56,879 nt of DNA, taken from positions 1 through 56,879 of the forward strand of contig MTNJ01000001.1 in assembly GCA_002011425.1 (NCBI GenBank). Reading direction: 5' to 3'. The notes under the pieces were generated by a model that saw nothing but the letters and a program-made list of their open reading frames with translations, ran no database searches and was not told where the DNA came from. The translations under genes were made by a program, and so were the position numbers. Positions 18,330 to 27,006 of this stretch are shown here, piece after piece; the stretch's first letter is position 1; each line of letters starts with the position of its first letter. Source of the stretch: Candidatus Acetothermia bacterium JdFR-48. GTDB lineage: Bacteria > Bipolaricaulota > Bipolaricaulia > Bipolaricaulales > Bipolaricaulaceae.

Positions 18330-20960
18330 ATGGAGCTTCCGGCGCGTTATGACCCCCGGCAGGTAGAGGATAGAATCCTCCGCTTTTGGCTCGAGGCCCG
18401 CTTCTGGGTGGCGAACCCAAGGAGCGGGAAGCCCTCCTTCTCCATCGTCATCCCCCCGCCCAACATCACCGGGCGCCTTCACCTGGGCCACGCGCTCAAC
18501 AACACCCTACAGGACATCGTCACTCGGTACAAGCGCATGGACGGGTACGAGGTCTGCTGGTTCCCCGGTGTGGACCACGCGGGGATCGCCACGCAGAACG
18601 TGGTGGAACAGGAACTCGCCAAGGAAGGCCTCACCCGACACGACCTCGGGCGGGAGCAGTTCCTGGAGCGCGTGTGGGCGTGGAAGGAGAAGTACGGGAA
18701 CGAGATCGTCGAGCAACTCAAGGCCCTCGGGGCCTCGTGTGACTGGTCGAGGCTCCGGTTCACCTTGGATGATGGCTTCTCCCGGGCGGTGCGGGAGGCG
18801 TTCGTCCGTTTTTGGGACGAGGGACTCATCTACCGCGGGGACTACATGATCAACTGGTGCCCAAGCTGCGGCACTACCCTCTCCGACATCGAGGTGGAGC
18901 ACAGGGAGGTACAGGGGCACCTCTACTATGTATGTTACCCCTTGGAGGAGGGGGGGCACGTGGTGATCGCCACCACCCGCCCTGAGACAATGCTCGGGGA
19001 CACCGGCGTCGCGGTGAACCCCGACGACCCCCGATATAAGTATCTCATCGGGAAGACCGCCATCCTCCCCCTCATTGGCAGAAGACTCCCGATCGTCCCG
19101 GCGCCGGAGGTGGACCCCGAGTTCGGCACCGGGGTCCTCAAGGTGACTCCAGGCCACGACTCGGTGGACTTCGAAATCGGCAAACGCGAAGGGCTGCCGC
19201 CGGTGAACATCCTGAACCCCGATGGGACCATCAACGAGAACGGCGGTCCCTTCGCCGGCCTGGACCGCTATGCCGCCCGCGAGGCGATCGTCCGGCGCCT
19301 GGAGGAGGAAGGGCTCCTCGAGAAGGTGGAGCCATACCGACACGCGGTGGGACACTGTTATCGCTGTGGGACCGCGGTGGAGCCCCTCATCTCAACGCAG
19401 TGGTTCGTCAAGATGAAGCCCCTCGCTGAACCCGCTGTTGACGCCGTGAAGTCGGGGAAAATCCGGTTCATTCCCGAGCGCTGGACCAAGGTCTACTTCG
19501 AATGGTTGGAGAACATCCGCGACTGGTGTATTTCCCGACAGCTCTGGTGGGGGCACCGGATCCCCGCCTGGTACGGCCCCGACGGGGAAATCTTCGTGGG
19601 GCGGGACGAGGCCGAGGTCAGGGCCCGTGCTCGGGCCCACTACGGCAGAGACGTCCCCCTCCGCCAGGAGGAGGACGTGCTCGATACATGGTTCTCCTCG
19701 GCACTGTGGCCCTTCGGGGTCATGGGCTGGCCCGAGGAGACGGATGACCTGCGGACCTTCTACCCTACCTCCCTTCTCATCACCGGGTTCGACATTCTCT
19801 TCTTCTGGGTGGCACGGATGATCATGACCGGGCTCCACTTCATGGGCGATGTTCCCTTCCGGGAGGTGTACATCACGCCCCTCGTGGTGGATGAGAAAGG
19901 GCAGAAGATGAGCAAGTCCCGGGGGAACATCATCGACCCCATGAAGGTCAAGGAGACCCACGGTATGGACGCCCTGCGCTTCACCCTCTCCCAGGCCTCG
20001 TCGAAGGGGCGCACGTGGCGCCTCTCATGGAAGGCGCTTGACGACGGACGGAACTTCCTCAACAAAATCTGGAACATGGCCAGGTTCATCGTCCAGAACA
20101 GCCGCGATCTTCCCCCCGAGGCCTCCTTCGAGGGGCGGAACCTCTCCCCCGAAGACCGTTGGATCCTTTCCCGGATCTCGTGGCTCGCGGGCAAGGTTCG
20201 GGAGGAGCTCCACAAGTACAATTTTCACCTCGCGGCCGAGGCTCTGTACCAATTCACTTGGCACGACTTCTGTGACTGGTACTTGGAGCTCTCCAAGATC
20301 CGTCTCTATGGGGACGACCTCGAGGCCCGGCGTACGGCCCAGGTGGTGCTCGTCGAGGTGTTGGATCGGCTCCTCAAGCTCCTCCACCCGTTCATGCCGT
20401 TCATCACCGAGGAGATCTGGCAGGTCCTGGGACGGGAGGGCTCCATAGCCACTGCCCCCTTCCCACAGGAAGAACCTGCCTGGCGTGATCCGGCGGCGGA
20501 GGAGGTCTTCGAGAGGTTCCGGAAGCTCGTGGTGGAGATCCGGGGGGTGAGGGCGGAACTCAAGGTCCCCGCGTCAGCGGAGGTGGAGGTGGTGCTCACC
20601 GGGGACCAGGAGGAGGTCGAGCGACTGTTGGCGTTCGCCCCTGCCATTCGGCGCCTAGCGCGGGCCAAGGAGGTTCGTTTCGAGTCTTCTTACGCGCCCA
20701 GTCCGGGGACCGCCAAGGTGGTCTTGGGGAACGTGGCGGCATTCATGCCCCTCGCAGGGGCCGTGGACCTCTTCCGCGAGAAGGAGAGGATCCGGAGGGA
20801 CCTTGAGAGGATCGAGGCGAAGCTCGTCTCCCTCGAAGCGCGGATCGCCAATGAGCACTTCCAGCGCAAGGCCCCGGAGGAGGTGATCCGGCGTACCGTC
20901 ACCGAGGCCGAGGAGTTGCGTGCTCTGAGGGAGCGGTTAAAACGATATCTGGAGATATGA
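18330..20960 (+). CDS. valS: Valyl-tRNA synthetase
   Basis: A class I synthetase of 876 residues from ATG 18330. The HIGH-type motif is PPNITGRLHLGHALNN (about residues 40-55), the CP1 editing domain follows with TTRPETMLGDTGVAVNP, and KMSKS is exact in KGQKMSKSRGNIIDPMKV (about residue 525). An anticodon-binding helical domain and a C-terminal coiled coil (LFREKERIRRDLERIEAKLV) complete it. GGAGG at 18319-18323 favours ATG 18330 over ATG 18324 or GTG 18312. It charges tRNA(Val) in the cytosol. It overlaps folC by ATGA. Confidence 0.97.
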   Translation: MELPARYDPRQVEDRILRFWLEARFWVANPRSGKPSFSIVIPPPNITGRLHLGHALNNTLQDIVTRYKRMDGYEVCWFPGVDHAGIATQNVVEQELAKEGLTRHDLGREQFLERVWAWKEKYGNEIVEQLKALGASCDWSRLRFTLDDGFSRAVREAFVRFWDEGLIYRGDYMINWCPSCGTTLSDIEVEHREVQGHLYYVCYPLEEGGHVVIATTRPETMLGDTGVAVNPDDPRYKYLIGKTAILPLIGRRLPIVPAPEVDPEFGTGVLKVTPGHDSVDFEIGKREGLPPVNILNPDGTINENGGPFAGLDRYAAREAIVRRLEEEGLLEKVEPYRHAVGHCYRCGTAVEPLISTQWFVKMKPLAEPAVDAVKSGKIRFIPERWTKVYFEWLENIRDWCISRQLWWGHRIPAWYGPDGEIFVGRDEAEVRARARAHYGRDVPLRQEEDVLDTWFSSALWPFGVMGWPEETDDLRTFYPTSLLITGFDILFFWVARMIMTGLHFMGDVPFREVYITPLVVDEKGQKMSKSRGNIIDPMKVKETHGMDALRFTLSQASSKGRTWRLSWKALDDGRNFLNKIWNMARFIVQNSRDLPPEASFEGRNLSPEDRWILSRISWLAGKVREELHKYNFHLAAEALYQFTWHDFCDWYLELSKIRLYGDDLEARRTAQVVLVEVLDRLLKLLHPFMPFITEEIWQVLGREGSIATAPFPQEEPAWRDPAAEEVFERFRKLVVEIRGVRAELKVPASAEVEVVLTGDQEEVERLLAFAPAIRRLARAKEVRFESSYAPSPGTAKVVLGNVAAFMPLAGAVDLFREKERIRRDLERIEAKLVSLEARIANEHFQRKAPEEVIRRTVTEAEELRALRERLKRYLEI

Positions 20961-22204
20961 GTCCACGGACTCTACCGCCTGGTTCAGTTCGAGCGGAGAC
21001 AGGGGCATTGATGCTGGGGTTGCTCTCGCGCTTGGGAGAGCCCCAGCACACCTTTCCCATCGTTCATGTGACCGGTTCTCACGGGAAGAGTTCAGTGATC
21101 GCGTTCTTGGAAGGGATGTTCGTCGCTGCAGGCTACAAAGTGGGCGCCTTCACGCCGAGCCTCCCCACGTCCCCAGTAAGGATTGGCGGGGCGCCGGTCC
21201 CCGTGGTGGCCTTGGAGCGGGCCCTCTCTCGGGTCGAGGGGCAGGCCGAGAATGGGACGAGGGCAGCCGAGAAGTTGGCCGCTGCGGCCCTCTCACTGTT
21301 CGCTGAGGCGGAGGTGGAGATCGCCTTCGTAGGGGCTGAGATCGGCGGGAGATACGATCCCGCTAACTCTCTCTCCCGACGGCTCCTCATCGCCGTGACG
21401 GCCGTGGAGGAGGACCGAATCGACCTCTTCGGCCCCGGTTGCCTGCGTCTGTCATGGGAGGAGGCCCGGAAAGCCTCCCCCGGGATCCCTTTCCTCACCG
21501 TGGAGCGCAAGGTGGAGGCCCTGGCCGCATTCGCCGAGGTGACGAAGGAGGTCGGAGCAGCGTTGGTGCTTCTTGACCCGGAGGATTTGAGCCTGGTGGA
21601 GCTTTCGTGGGGGCGGGCAGTGTGGCGTTCTCGCGAAGATCCCCTGGATTTGGGAGAGTTTGAGACGAAGGTCGTAGGGCTTTACCAACGGGAGAACTTA
21701 GCCCTGGCGCTGGGGACGCTTTGTGAACTCCTCGGCGGCTGGGACCTCCCCTCGGGAGCGGTCCGGGAAGGCCTCGCCCAGGTGAAGCTCCCCACGCGGT
21801 TCGAGGTGGTGTCGCAGAAGCCGTATGTGGTTCTGGATGCAGCGCGGAACCCTGCGGCGGCCAAGGCCTTAATTGCGACCCTGAACGCACTCCCGAATAT
21901 CTGTGGAAAGAAGGTCCTCCTCTTCGCGATAAAGAAGGGGCAACCGGTGCGGGCCACCACTGAGGTCCTCTTCCCCTGGTTCGAGAGGGTGGTCCTCTTC
22001 CTGGCCGATAGTTCGGACACGCTCCCTCCGAAGGCCGTCCTTCCCCAGGCCCGGCGACTCGGCGTCCGTGCCGAGGTGGGAGGAACGCTCGTCGATTCCC
22101 TGGGGAGGGAAAGGGTCTCGGCCGAAGAGGGGGATCTCTTCGTCGTTGTGGGTCCAAAGGAAATTCTTTGGGAGGCACGACGTGAACTTGGAAGCCTTGC
22201 TTGA
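20957..22204 (+). CDS. folC: Folylpolyglutamate/dihydrofolate synthase
   Basis: 415 residues of the Mur-ligase superfamily. The P-loop is HVTGSHGKSSVIAFLEGMF (a variant of the GTNGKGS motif, about residues 36-54), followed by FTPSLPTSPVRIGG matching the folate-site loop, and EIAFVGAEIGGRYDPAN. A C-terminal domain begins near PTRFEVVSQKP and VLDAARNP. It adds glutamate to folates using ATP. The GKG to GKS change and a short middle domain are slightly unusual, so a related Mur-like ligase is possible. ATGA overlap with valS and a 23-bp overlap with uppS indicate one operon. Confidence 0.85.
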   Translation: MSPRTLPPGSVRAETGALMLGLLSRLGEPQHTFPIVHVTGSHGKSSVIAFLEGMFVAAGYKVGAFTPSLPTSPVRIGGAPVPVVALERALSRVEGQAENGTRAAEKLAAAALSLFAEAEVEIAFVGAEIGGRYDPANSLSRRLLIAVTAVEEDRIDLFGPGCLRLSWEEARKASPGIPFLTVERKVEALAAFAEVTKEVGAALVLLDPEDLSLVELSWGRAVWRSREDPLDLGEFETKVVGLYQRENLALALGTLCELLGGWDLPSGAVREGLAQVKLPTRFEVVSQKPYVVLDAARNPAAAKALIATLNALPNICGKKVLLFAIKKGQPVRATTEVLFPWFERVVLFLADSSDTLPPKAVLPQARRLGVRAEVGGTLVDSLGRERVSAEEGDLFVVVGPKEILWEARRELGSLA

Positions 22205-22925
22205 AGAAGTAAAGTCCGCTTCCCTTCCAAAGCACGTTGGAATCATCATGGATGGGAACGGCCGTTGGGCCAAGGCTCAGGGACTCTCGCGCTTAGAGGG
22301 CCACCGCCAGGGGGCCCTCACCGCCGAGAAGATCGTGCGCTTCATCGTAAAGGAGGGGCTCTTCCCCTACCTCACTCTCTTCGCCTTCTCCACAGAGAAT
22401 TGGGCCCGTCCCAAACGCGAGGTGGATGGCCTCTTCGCACTGCTCGAGTCCTTCTTGCGAGAGAAGGCGGAAGAGTTTGTGGATTCCGGCATAAAACTCC
22501 TCGTCATGGGCGATCACCGCCCCTTGCCCGAAGGCCTTCGGGAGACCATCGAAGAGGTGGAACGTAAGACGCAGGGCAATGAAAAGTTAACCTTGGCCAT
22601 CGCCCTCAACTTCGGGGGCCGTTGGGCAATTCTGCGGGCAGTGAGGGACCTCCTGCGGGCGGCTCGCTCCGTCGCCTTGGGACCTGAGGAGGTAGGGGAA
22701 GAACTCTTCCGAGCGTACCTCCCCACTGGAGAACTCCCGGATATTGACCTCCTCATTCGCACTGGGGGCCGATTGCGGCTCTCTAACTTCCTCCTTTGGG
22801 AACTCGCCTACACCGAGCTTTATTTCACTGACACCTTGTGGCCGGACTTCGATGAAGAAGCTTTGCTCCTCGCTCTTAAGGACTTTCAGGCAAGGGAGCG
22901 CAGCTTCGGGAAGGTCAAAGGATGA
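22182..22925 (+). CDS. uppS: Undecaprenyl diphosphate synthase (cis-prenyltransferase)
   Basis: 247 residues from GTG 22182, which has GGAGG at 22171-22175. A longer in-frame opening upstream lies inside folC and has no family resemblance. Signature motifs are HVGIIMDGNGRWAKAQGL with the catalytic Asp, GHRQGALTAEKIVR, FSTENWARPKREVDGLF and the C-terminal RTGGRLRLSNFLLWE with AYTELYFTD. It condenses isopentenyl diphosphate units to the C55 lipid carrier for cell wall synthesis at the membrane. It is followed by cdsA with an ATGA overlap, the usual gene order in bacteria. Confidence 0.97.
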   Translation: MNLEALLEEVKSASLPKHVGIIMDGNGRWAKAQGLSRLEGHRQGALTAEKIVRFIVKEGLFPYLTLFAFSTENWARPKREVDGLFALLESFLREKAEEFVDSGIKLLVMGDHRPLPEGLRETIEEVERKTQGNEKLTLAIALNFGGRWAILRAVRDLLRAARSVALGPEEVGEELFRAYLPTGELPDIDLLIRTGGRLRLSNFLLWELAYTELYFTDTLWPDFDEEALLLALKDFQARERSFGKVKG

Positions 22926-23746
22926 AGGCCCTCGTCTCGAGACGTCTTCTCACTGCGGCAATCTCGATTCCGTTGGTTTTGATCGTGCTTTTCCTCGCAT
23001 ACAGATATGGGCTCGTCTGGCTGGTCGGGATTGTACTTTCTACAGTGGGACTGATCGCGGGCTGGGAATATCTGAACCTGGTGGAACGGCTCGGGGTGCA
23101 TCCTCCGCGAGAGCTCCTCCTCGCCGCCATTCCCCTTTACCTCTTCCTCTCCGGGCTCTGGGAGGGAAGTTACGCCCTGGTCTTAGGATGGGTTGTGGCT
23201 TACCTGACAGTGATCTACTCCTTCTTCCGCCGTGGCCACCGAGAGGGTTTCCTCACTTCTCTCGTGAGCATCTTCGGCTTCATCTACATCCCCGGGCTTT
23301 TGAGCTTCATCTACCTCCTCTTTCGGGCTGATTTGTTTCTGGTCTACCATTTTCTCTTCATAGTATGGGCGTACGACTCGGGGGCCTTTTTTGTGGGGAG
23401 TCTCTTTGGGAAGCATCAACTGCTCCCTCGAATTTCGCTGGCGAAGACGTGGGAGGGGGTGATTGGGGGTCTTTCCCTCTCGGTCGTAGCCGCGGGTATT
23501 TACCCGGGCTTCTGGGAAAATTTTTGGAAATGGCTGCCACATGTGTTCGCTCTGGGCATCATCACCGGGGCATTCGTGCAACTGGGGGATCTGTTCGAGT
23601 CGCTCCTCAAGCGGGCGGTTGGTGTAAAAGATTCGGGAAACATCTTCCCCGGCCATGGGGGAATGTTGGACCGGATCGATGGACTCCTTGCCGCTCTACC
23701 CGTCTACTACTTCTACGTGCGCTTCATTCTCGGTCTACTCCAGTGA
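22922..23746 (+). CDS. cdsA: Phosphatidate cytidylyltransferase
   Basis: 274 residues with about seven hydrophobic segments. The C-terminal family signature is clear: LAKTWEGVIGGLSLSV, then LLKRAVGVKDSGNIFPGHGG and MLDRIDGLLAALP. It makes CDP-diacylglycerol from phosphatidic acid and CTP in the membrane. The product is the substrate of PgsA, whose gene lies 2.7 kb downstream. It is the last gene of the ndk operon; a strong hairpin lies about 95 nt after its stop. Confidence 0.96.
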   Translation: MKALVSRRLLTAAISIPLVLIVLFLAYRYGLVWLVGIVLSTVGLIAGWEYLNLVERLGVHPPRELLLAAIPLYLFLSGLWEGSYALVLGWVVAYLTVIYSFFRRGHREGFLTSLVSIFGFIYIPGLLSFIYLLFRADLFLVYHFLFIVWAYDSGAFFVGSLFGKHQLLPRISLAKTWEGVIGGLSLSVVAAGIYPGFWENFWKWLPHVFALGIITGAFVQLGDLFESLLKRAVGVKDSGNIFPGHGGMLDRIDGLLAALPVYYFYVRFILGLLQ

Positions 23747-23831
23747 AGCGTGACCGTGTCGGACGGATTAGGTTCCGGTCATCCTAAAAGATGTTTTCAT
23801 GCATTAAAGGCGTCCCCTAAACACTATGTCT

Positions 23832-23867
23832 AAAAAGTTTGGGCGGCCGTGGGGGCAACGGCCGCCC
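23832..23867 (-). terminator. Intrinsic terminator of the minus-strand secreted-protein gene
   Basis: A perfect 10-bp stem (23841-23850 pairing with 23858-23867, GGGCGGCCGT/ACGGCCGCCC) with a seven-base loop. On the minus strand it is followed within four nt by TTTTT (23836-23832). It also stands downstream of cdsA on the + strand, where it lacks a T-run and may only block read-through weakly. Confidence 0.75.
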
Positions 23868-23976
23868 GAAGCCGGTGGCTCCGGATGAGGGGGGTACCAC
23901 CAAGGGGGAGTATACGCCCGTCCTCACCCAGGATCAGTTATAAGTATTACATAACTTATATCTCCCCCTTCCTATT

Positions 23977-24912
23977 CTACCACCTAACCTCGAGGCCGGT
24001 GGTGACGTCGATCACCCCGAAGATGTCGAAATAGATCCACAGGAATCCCTTAAGGCTGTCCCCCTCGACCTCGAAGCGGACCTCCTCCGCGAGGAACCCG
24101 AGGAGGTCAAAAGTGCTATAGGAACGGAAGGAAAAGCCGTCGATATCGAGGCCCAAGATGAAATCCCCTGTGCTGAAAGAGAAGGGGGCCACGAAGAAAG
24201 CCCGGCCTCCCAATGTGAAGAACTCGAAAGTGAAAAGACCCCCGAATTGAACCCATTGGAACCCTGAAACGTCGAAGAAGACGAGACTTTCCGCCGAGAA
24301 GACAGGCGTAACGAACGCGACCTTGACGAGGTCTTCCTCGAAAAAGACGCCTGGAACGGGGTAAACCCAGGTCCACGGATAATCGTCCACTAAGGAATAA
24401 AGGCCTCCCATCCCAAAGCTGAGGAAGTTGCGAAGTTCGAAGTACATGCAGCACTCATCTAAGTACCACGTAAGCCCTGTGTCGAAGACGAAGCCGATGG
24501 TGTAATCCGGTGTTTGACAAGGCTCTTCCAGATTCCCGTAGGCGAAGATCATCCGCCAATCGAATCCCCCCGGGCAGCATATGTCTTCGAATATGGAGCC
24601 GCCGATTTCAAGCTCGTAGAGGGAGAAACAAGGGTCAAAAACGAGGCTATTGCGGATGTGGAAGATGTGCTCCAAGGAAAAAGTGAAATCTAGCTTCTCT
24701 GATTCGAAACCAGTCAACGAGAAGTCCGTACGGCTCTGCACCCCGATCTCCCCAAAGCTTAAAGAGAGGGTCACAGCGCTTCCAATGTCCCAGGCAACTC
24801 CGTCGTAGAAGAAGTCCGCCTCGAGACCAAGACCGCCCGCGAGGGATCCCCCCTCACCCAGAGCCCCGATTCCAACGAAACTTGCCAAAAGAAGGACGAG
24901 CACTCCCCTCAT
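23977..24912 (-). CDS. Secreted beta-rich protein of unknown function
   Basis: 311 residues. A signal peptide (MRGVLVLLLASFVGIGALG) is followed by alternating hydrophobic/polar strands rich in Phe, Gly and Ser, such as SAVTLSLSFGEIGVQSRTDF and TFEFFTLGGRAFFVAPF. There is no lipobox. Six cysteines cluster in CCPGG, CQTP and ECCMYFELR. The pattern suggests an outer-membrane barrel or a surface beta structure. I know of no function. Composition resembles the small secreted protein at 53365. AAGGAGG lies upstream of the ATG, and an intrinsic terminator lies about 110 nt downstream. Confidence 0.75.
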   Translation of the reverse strand: MRGVLVLLLASFVGIGALGEGGSLAGGLGLEADFFYDGVAWDIGSAVTLSLSFGEIGVQSRTDFSLTGFESEKLDFTFSLEHIFHIRNSLVFDPCFSLYELEIGGSIFEDICCPGGFDWRMIFAYGNLEEPCQTPDYTIGFVFDTGLTWYLDECCMYFELRNFLSFGMGGLYSLVDDYPWTWVYPVPGVFFEEDLVKVAFVTPVFSAESLVFFDVSGFQWVQFGGLFTFEFFTLGGRAFFVAPFSFSTGDFILGLDIDGFSFRSYSTFDLLGFLAEEVRFEVEGDSLKGFLWIYFDIFGVIDVTTGLEVRW

Positions 24913-25073
24913 TTCCTACCTCCTTCCTCAGGAGCGTAGGGGGAGCGAATGTCCTCTCCGAGGAAAAGCCTTCCTGTGGCATCGCGGCCTCGTCCCCACT
25001 TCGCCTCTTCTCTGTCTGTAATCCCCAAAACAAGTGATGTGTACTCGTGAAGGAAAAAGAGATTTATCCGCCG

Positions 25074-26381
25074 TCACACGAAATCGACGAGCACGTCTTC
25101 GAGCGTCGGCCTCCCGATCTCCTGGAGCTCGTAGCGGACACGAGTAGCGGGAACGGGAAGTTCGATCAGGCGCCGGAGATCCACTGGAGTCCCGATGGCG
25201 ATAGCCTCACAGGGGATCTCCGCGATAGTCGTGGCGAGATCTTGAATCTGTTCCTCGCCGTATCCCATGGCGGGGAGGACCGGTCCCAAATGTGGCCAGG
25301 CCGCGAAGGTCTCCACCAGGGACCCCTTGGCGTAGGGCCTTGGGTCCACCAGCTCCCCCCCGAGCTTCCGCGCTGCCACTGCGGCGGCCCCGAACGGCAT
25401 TTCACCGTGCGTGACGGTGGGTCCATCCTCGATGGCGAGGACCTTCTTGCCCCGAATTACCTCCGGTTCCTCGACGGTAATGGGCGATGCGGCTTCGACC
25501 ACTTGTACTTTCGGGTTCACGTGGAAGATGGACTCTCGGAGTTCGTTGAGTTCATCCAAAGAAGCAGAGTCCACCTTGTTAATCACCACCACGTCCGCCA
25601 TGCGGATATTAACCGATCCTGGCCAGTAGGTAAGCTCGTGGCCTGGCCGCAGGGGATCCGCAACAACAATCAGGAGATCCGGCTTTATGAAGGGGAAGTC
25701 ATTATTGCCGCCGTCCCATAGGAGCACGTCGGCTTCGGCTTCCGCAGCCTTGAGGATCTCGGCGTAGTCAACGCCAGCATAAACCACGTTTCCACGGGTG
25801 ATGTGTGGCTCAAATTCCTCCCGTTCCTCGATGGTGCAATCGTAGCGGTCCAGGTCTTCGAAAGTAGCGAACCGTTGGAGCTTTTGGGCCACAAGATTTC
25901 CGTAAGGCATAGGGTGGCGGATGATCGTCACCTTTTTCCCCTTGGCCTTCAGGATTTCCGCCACTCTCCTGGTAGTCTGGGACTTCCCTGACCCCGTACG
26001 CACGGCGCACACAGCGATCACAGGCTTAGCCGAGGTCAACATCGTGCTCTCCGGGCCGAGGAGCCAGAAGTCGGCGCCCGCCGCCTGAGCTCGGGCGGCT
26101 CGTTCCATCACGTGTTGATGCGATACATCTGAATAGGAAAAGACGGCAATCTCTACCCCTTTTTTTCTGATAATTTCTTCTAACTTCTCTTCGGGTTCAA
26201 TAGGTATCCCGTTAGGGTATAGTTTCCCGGCGAGCTCTGCGGGGTACTTCCTCCCTTCTATCCCGGGAATTTGGGTGGCGGTGAAGGCCACCACCTCGTA
26301 ATCATCGTTATCGCGGAAGAAGACGTTGAAATTGTGGAAGTCCCTCCCTGCAGCTCCGAGGATGACCACGCGTCTCGTCAT
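25074..26381 (-). CDS. Cyclic 2,3-diphosphoglycerate synthetase-like GTP/ATP-binding protein
   Basis: 435 residues. A Rossmann-like N-terminus (RRVVILGAAGRDFHNFNVFF) is followed by a P-loop domain: VCAVRTGSGKSQTTRRVAEI (Walker A, about residues 124-143), IIRHPMPYG, ADVLLWDGGNNDFPF and VVINKVD (NKxD-like). This order is that of archaeal cyclic 2,3-diphosphoglycerate synthetase and its bacterial homologues. The known enzyme closes 2,3-bisphosphoglycerate into a thermoprotectant using ATP. Activity in bacteria is inferred only. AAGGAGGAAGGTGA precedes ATG. It is divergent from pgsA. Confidence 0.85.
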   Translation of the reverse strand: MTRRVVILGAAGRDFHNFNVFFRDNDDYEVVAFTATQIPGIEGRKYPAELAGKLYPNGIPIEPEEKLEEIIRKKGVEIAVFSYSDVSHQHVMERAARAQAAGADFWLLGPESTMLTSAKPVIAVCAVRTGSGKSQTTRRVAEILKAKGKKVTIIRHPMPYGNLVAQKLQRFATFEDLDRYDCTIEEREEFEPHITRGNVVYAGVDYAEILKAAEAEADVLLWDGGNNDFPFIKPDLLIVVADPLRPGHELTYWPGSVNIRMADVVVINKVDSASLDELNELRESIFHVNPKVQVVEAASPITVEEPEVIRGKKVLAIEDGPTVTHGEMPFGAAAVAARKLGGELVDPRPYAKGSLVETFAAWPHLGPVLPAMGYGEEQIQDLATTIAEIPCEAIAIGTPVDLRRLIELPVPATRVRYELQEIGRPTLEDVLVDFV

Positions 26382-26424
26382 GGTTCACCTTCCTCCTTGA
26401 TAAATTCTCGTGGGGCGTTTTCGC

Positions 26425-26453
26425 ATTATAGCCAGGATAATTCGGGATGGCAG
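26425..26453 (-). promoter_or_regulatory. Promoter of the cyclic-DPG synthetase gene
   Basis: On the minus strand CTGCCA (26453-26448, 4/6 to TTGACA) and a perfect TATAAT (26430-26425) are separated by 17 bp. The expected start is about 35-40 nt before the ATG, giving a leader with a strong Shine-Dalgarno. The -35 overlaps that of the divergent pgsA promoter. Confidence 0.6.
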
Positions 26454-26475
26454 GAAAGGACTTTTTCGTTAAGAT
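26447..26475 (+). promoter_or_regulatory. Leaderless promoter of pgsA
   Basis: ATGGCA (26447-26452, 4/6) and TAAGAT (26470-26475, 4/6) are 17 bp apart. Only six nt separate the -10 from the ATG at 26482, so the transcript would start at or next to the start codon. No Shine-Dalgarno is present. Confidence 0.45.
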
Positions 26476-26481
26476 TGGCGG

Positions 26482-27006
26482 ATGACGCTGGCCAATTGGC
26501 TCACGACTCTACGGTTCGTGGCCTTGGGGCCGACGGTTTATTTCACGATTCGCGGTGACCTCTCCCTTGGGTTTACCTTTTTCCTCATCGGCTTCCTCAC
26601 GGACCTCTTCGACGGGTATCTCGCCCGCACGCGAAGAGAGGTCACCCCAACGGGAAAAGTCCTCGACCCTGTGGCCGATAAGCTCCTCTTTCTCGGAGTC
26701 TTCGCGAGCTTCGCTGCGTTGGGGCGGATCTCCTGGGGAGCGTTGGGGGGGTATTTGGTTCCCCAATTCGGTCTCGGGGCGGGCGCACTTTACCTATACC
26801 TCACGCGGCGGGAGATAAAGTCCGCCGAAATTCCGGGGAAGGCAGCGGCCGGGGCTACGGCCCTTGCGGCCTTCGGGCTCTATTGGACGCCGTGGGGATA
26901 TGAGCTCTTTTGGGCTGCCGTCGGGGCCAATGTTCTCAGTGCCCTTTACTATTTCTTCAAGCTCCACCGAGCCAAGGGCGGAACTCTGGCGGCGGGGGGG
27001 CACTGA
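26482..27006 (+). CDS. pgsA: CDP-diacylglycerol-glycerol-3-phosphate 3-phosphatidyltransferase
   Basis: 174 residues with about five membrane segments. The CDP-alcohol phosphotransferase signature D-x2-DG-x2-AR-x8-G-x3-D-x3-D is present from the Asp of LTDLFDGYLAR to VLDPVADK, with spacing kept. It joins CDP-diacylglycerol and glycerol-3-phosphate, committing to phosphatidylglycerol. A related CDP-alcohol enzyme cannot be fully excluded. The 3' end overlaps the convergent pseudouridine synthase gene by 50 bp. Confidence 0.88.
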   Translation: MTLANWLTTLRFVALGPTVYFTIRGDLSLGFTFFLIGFLTDLFDGYLARTRREVTPTGKVLDPVADKLLFLGVFASFAALGRISWGALGGYLVPQFGLGAGALYLYLTRREIKSAEIPGKAAAGATALAAFGLYWTPWGYELFWAAVGANVLSALYYFFKLHRAKGGTLAAGGH

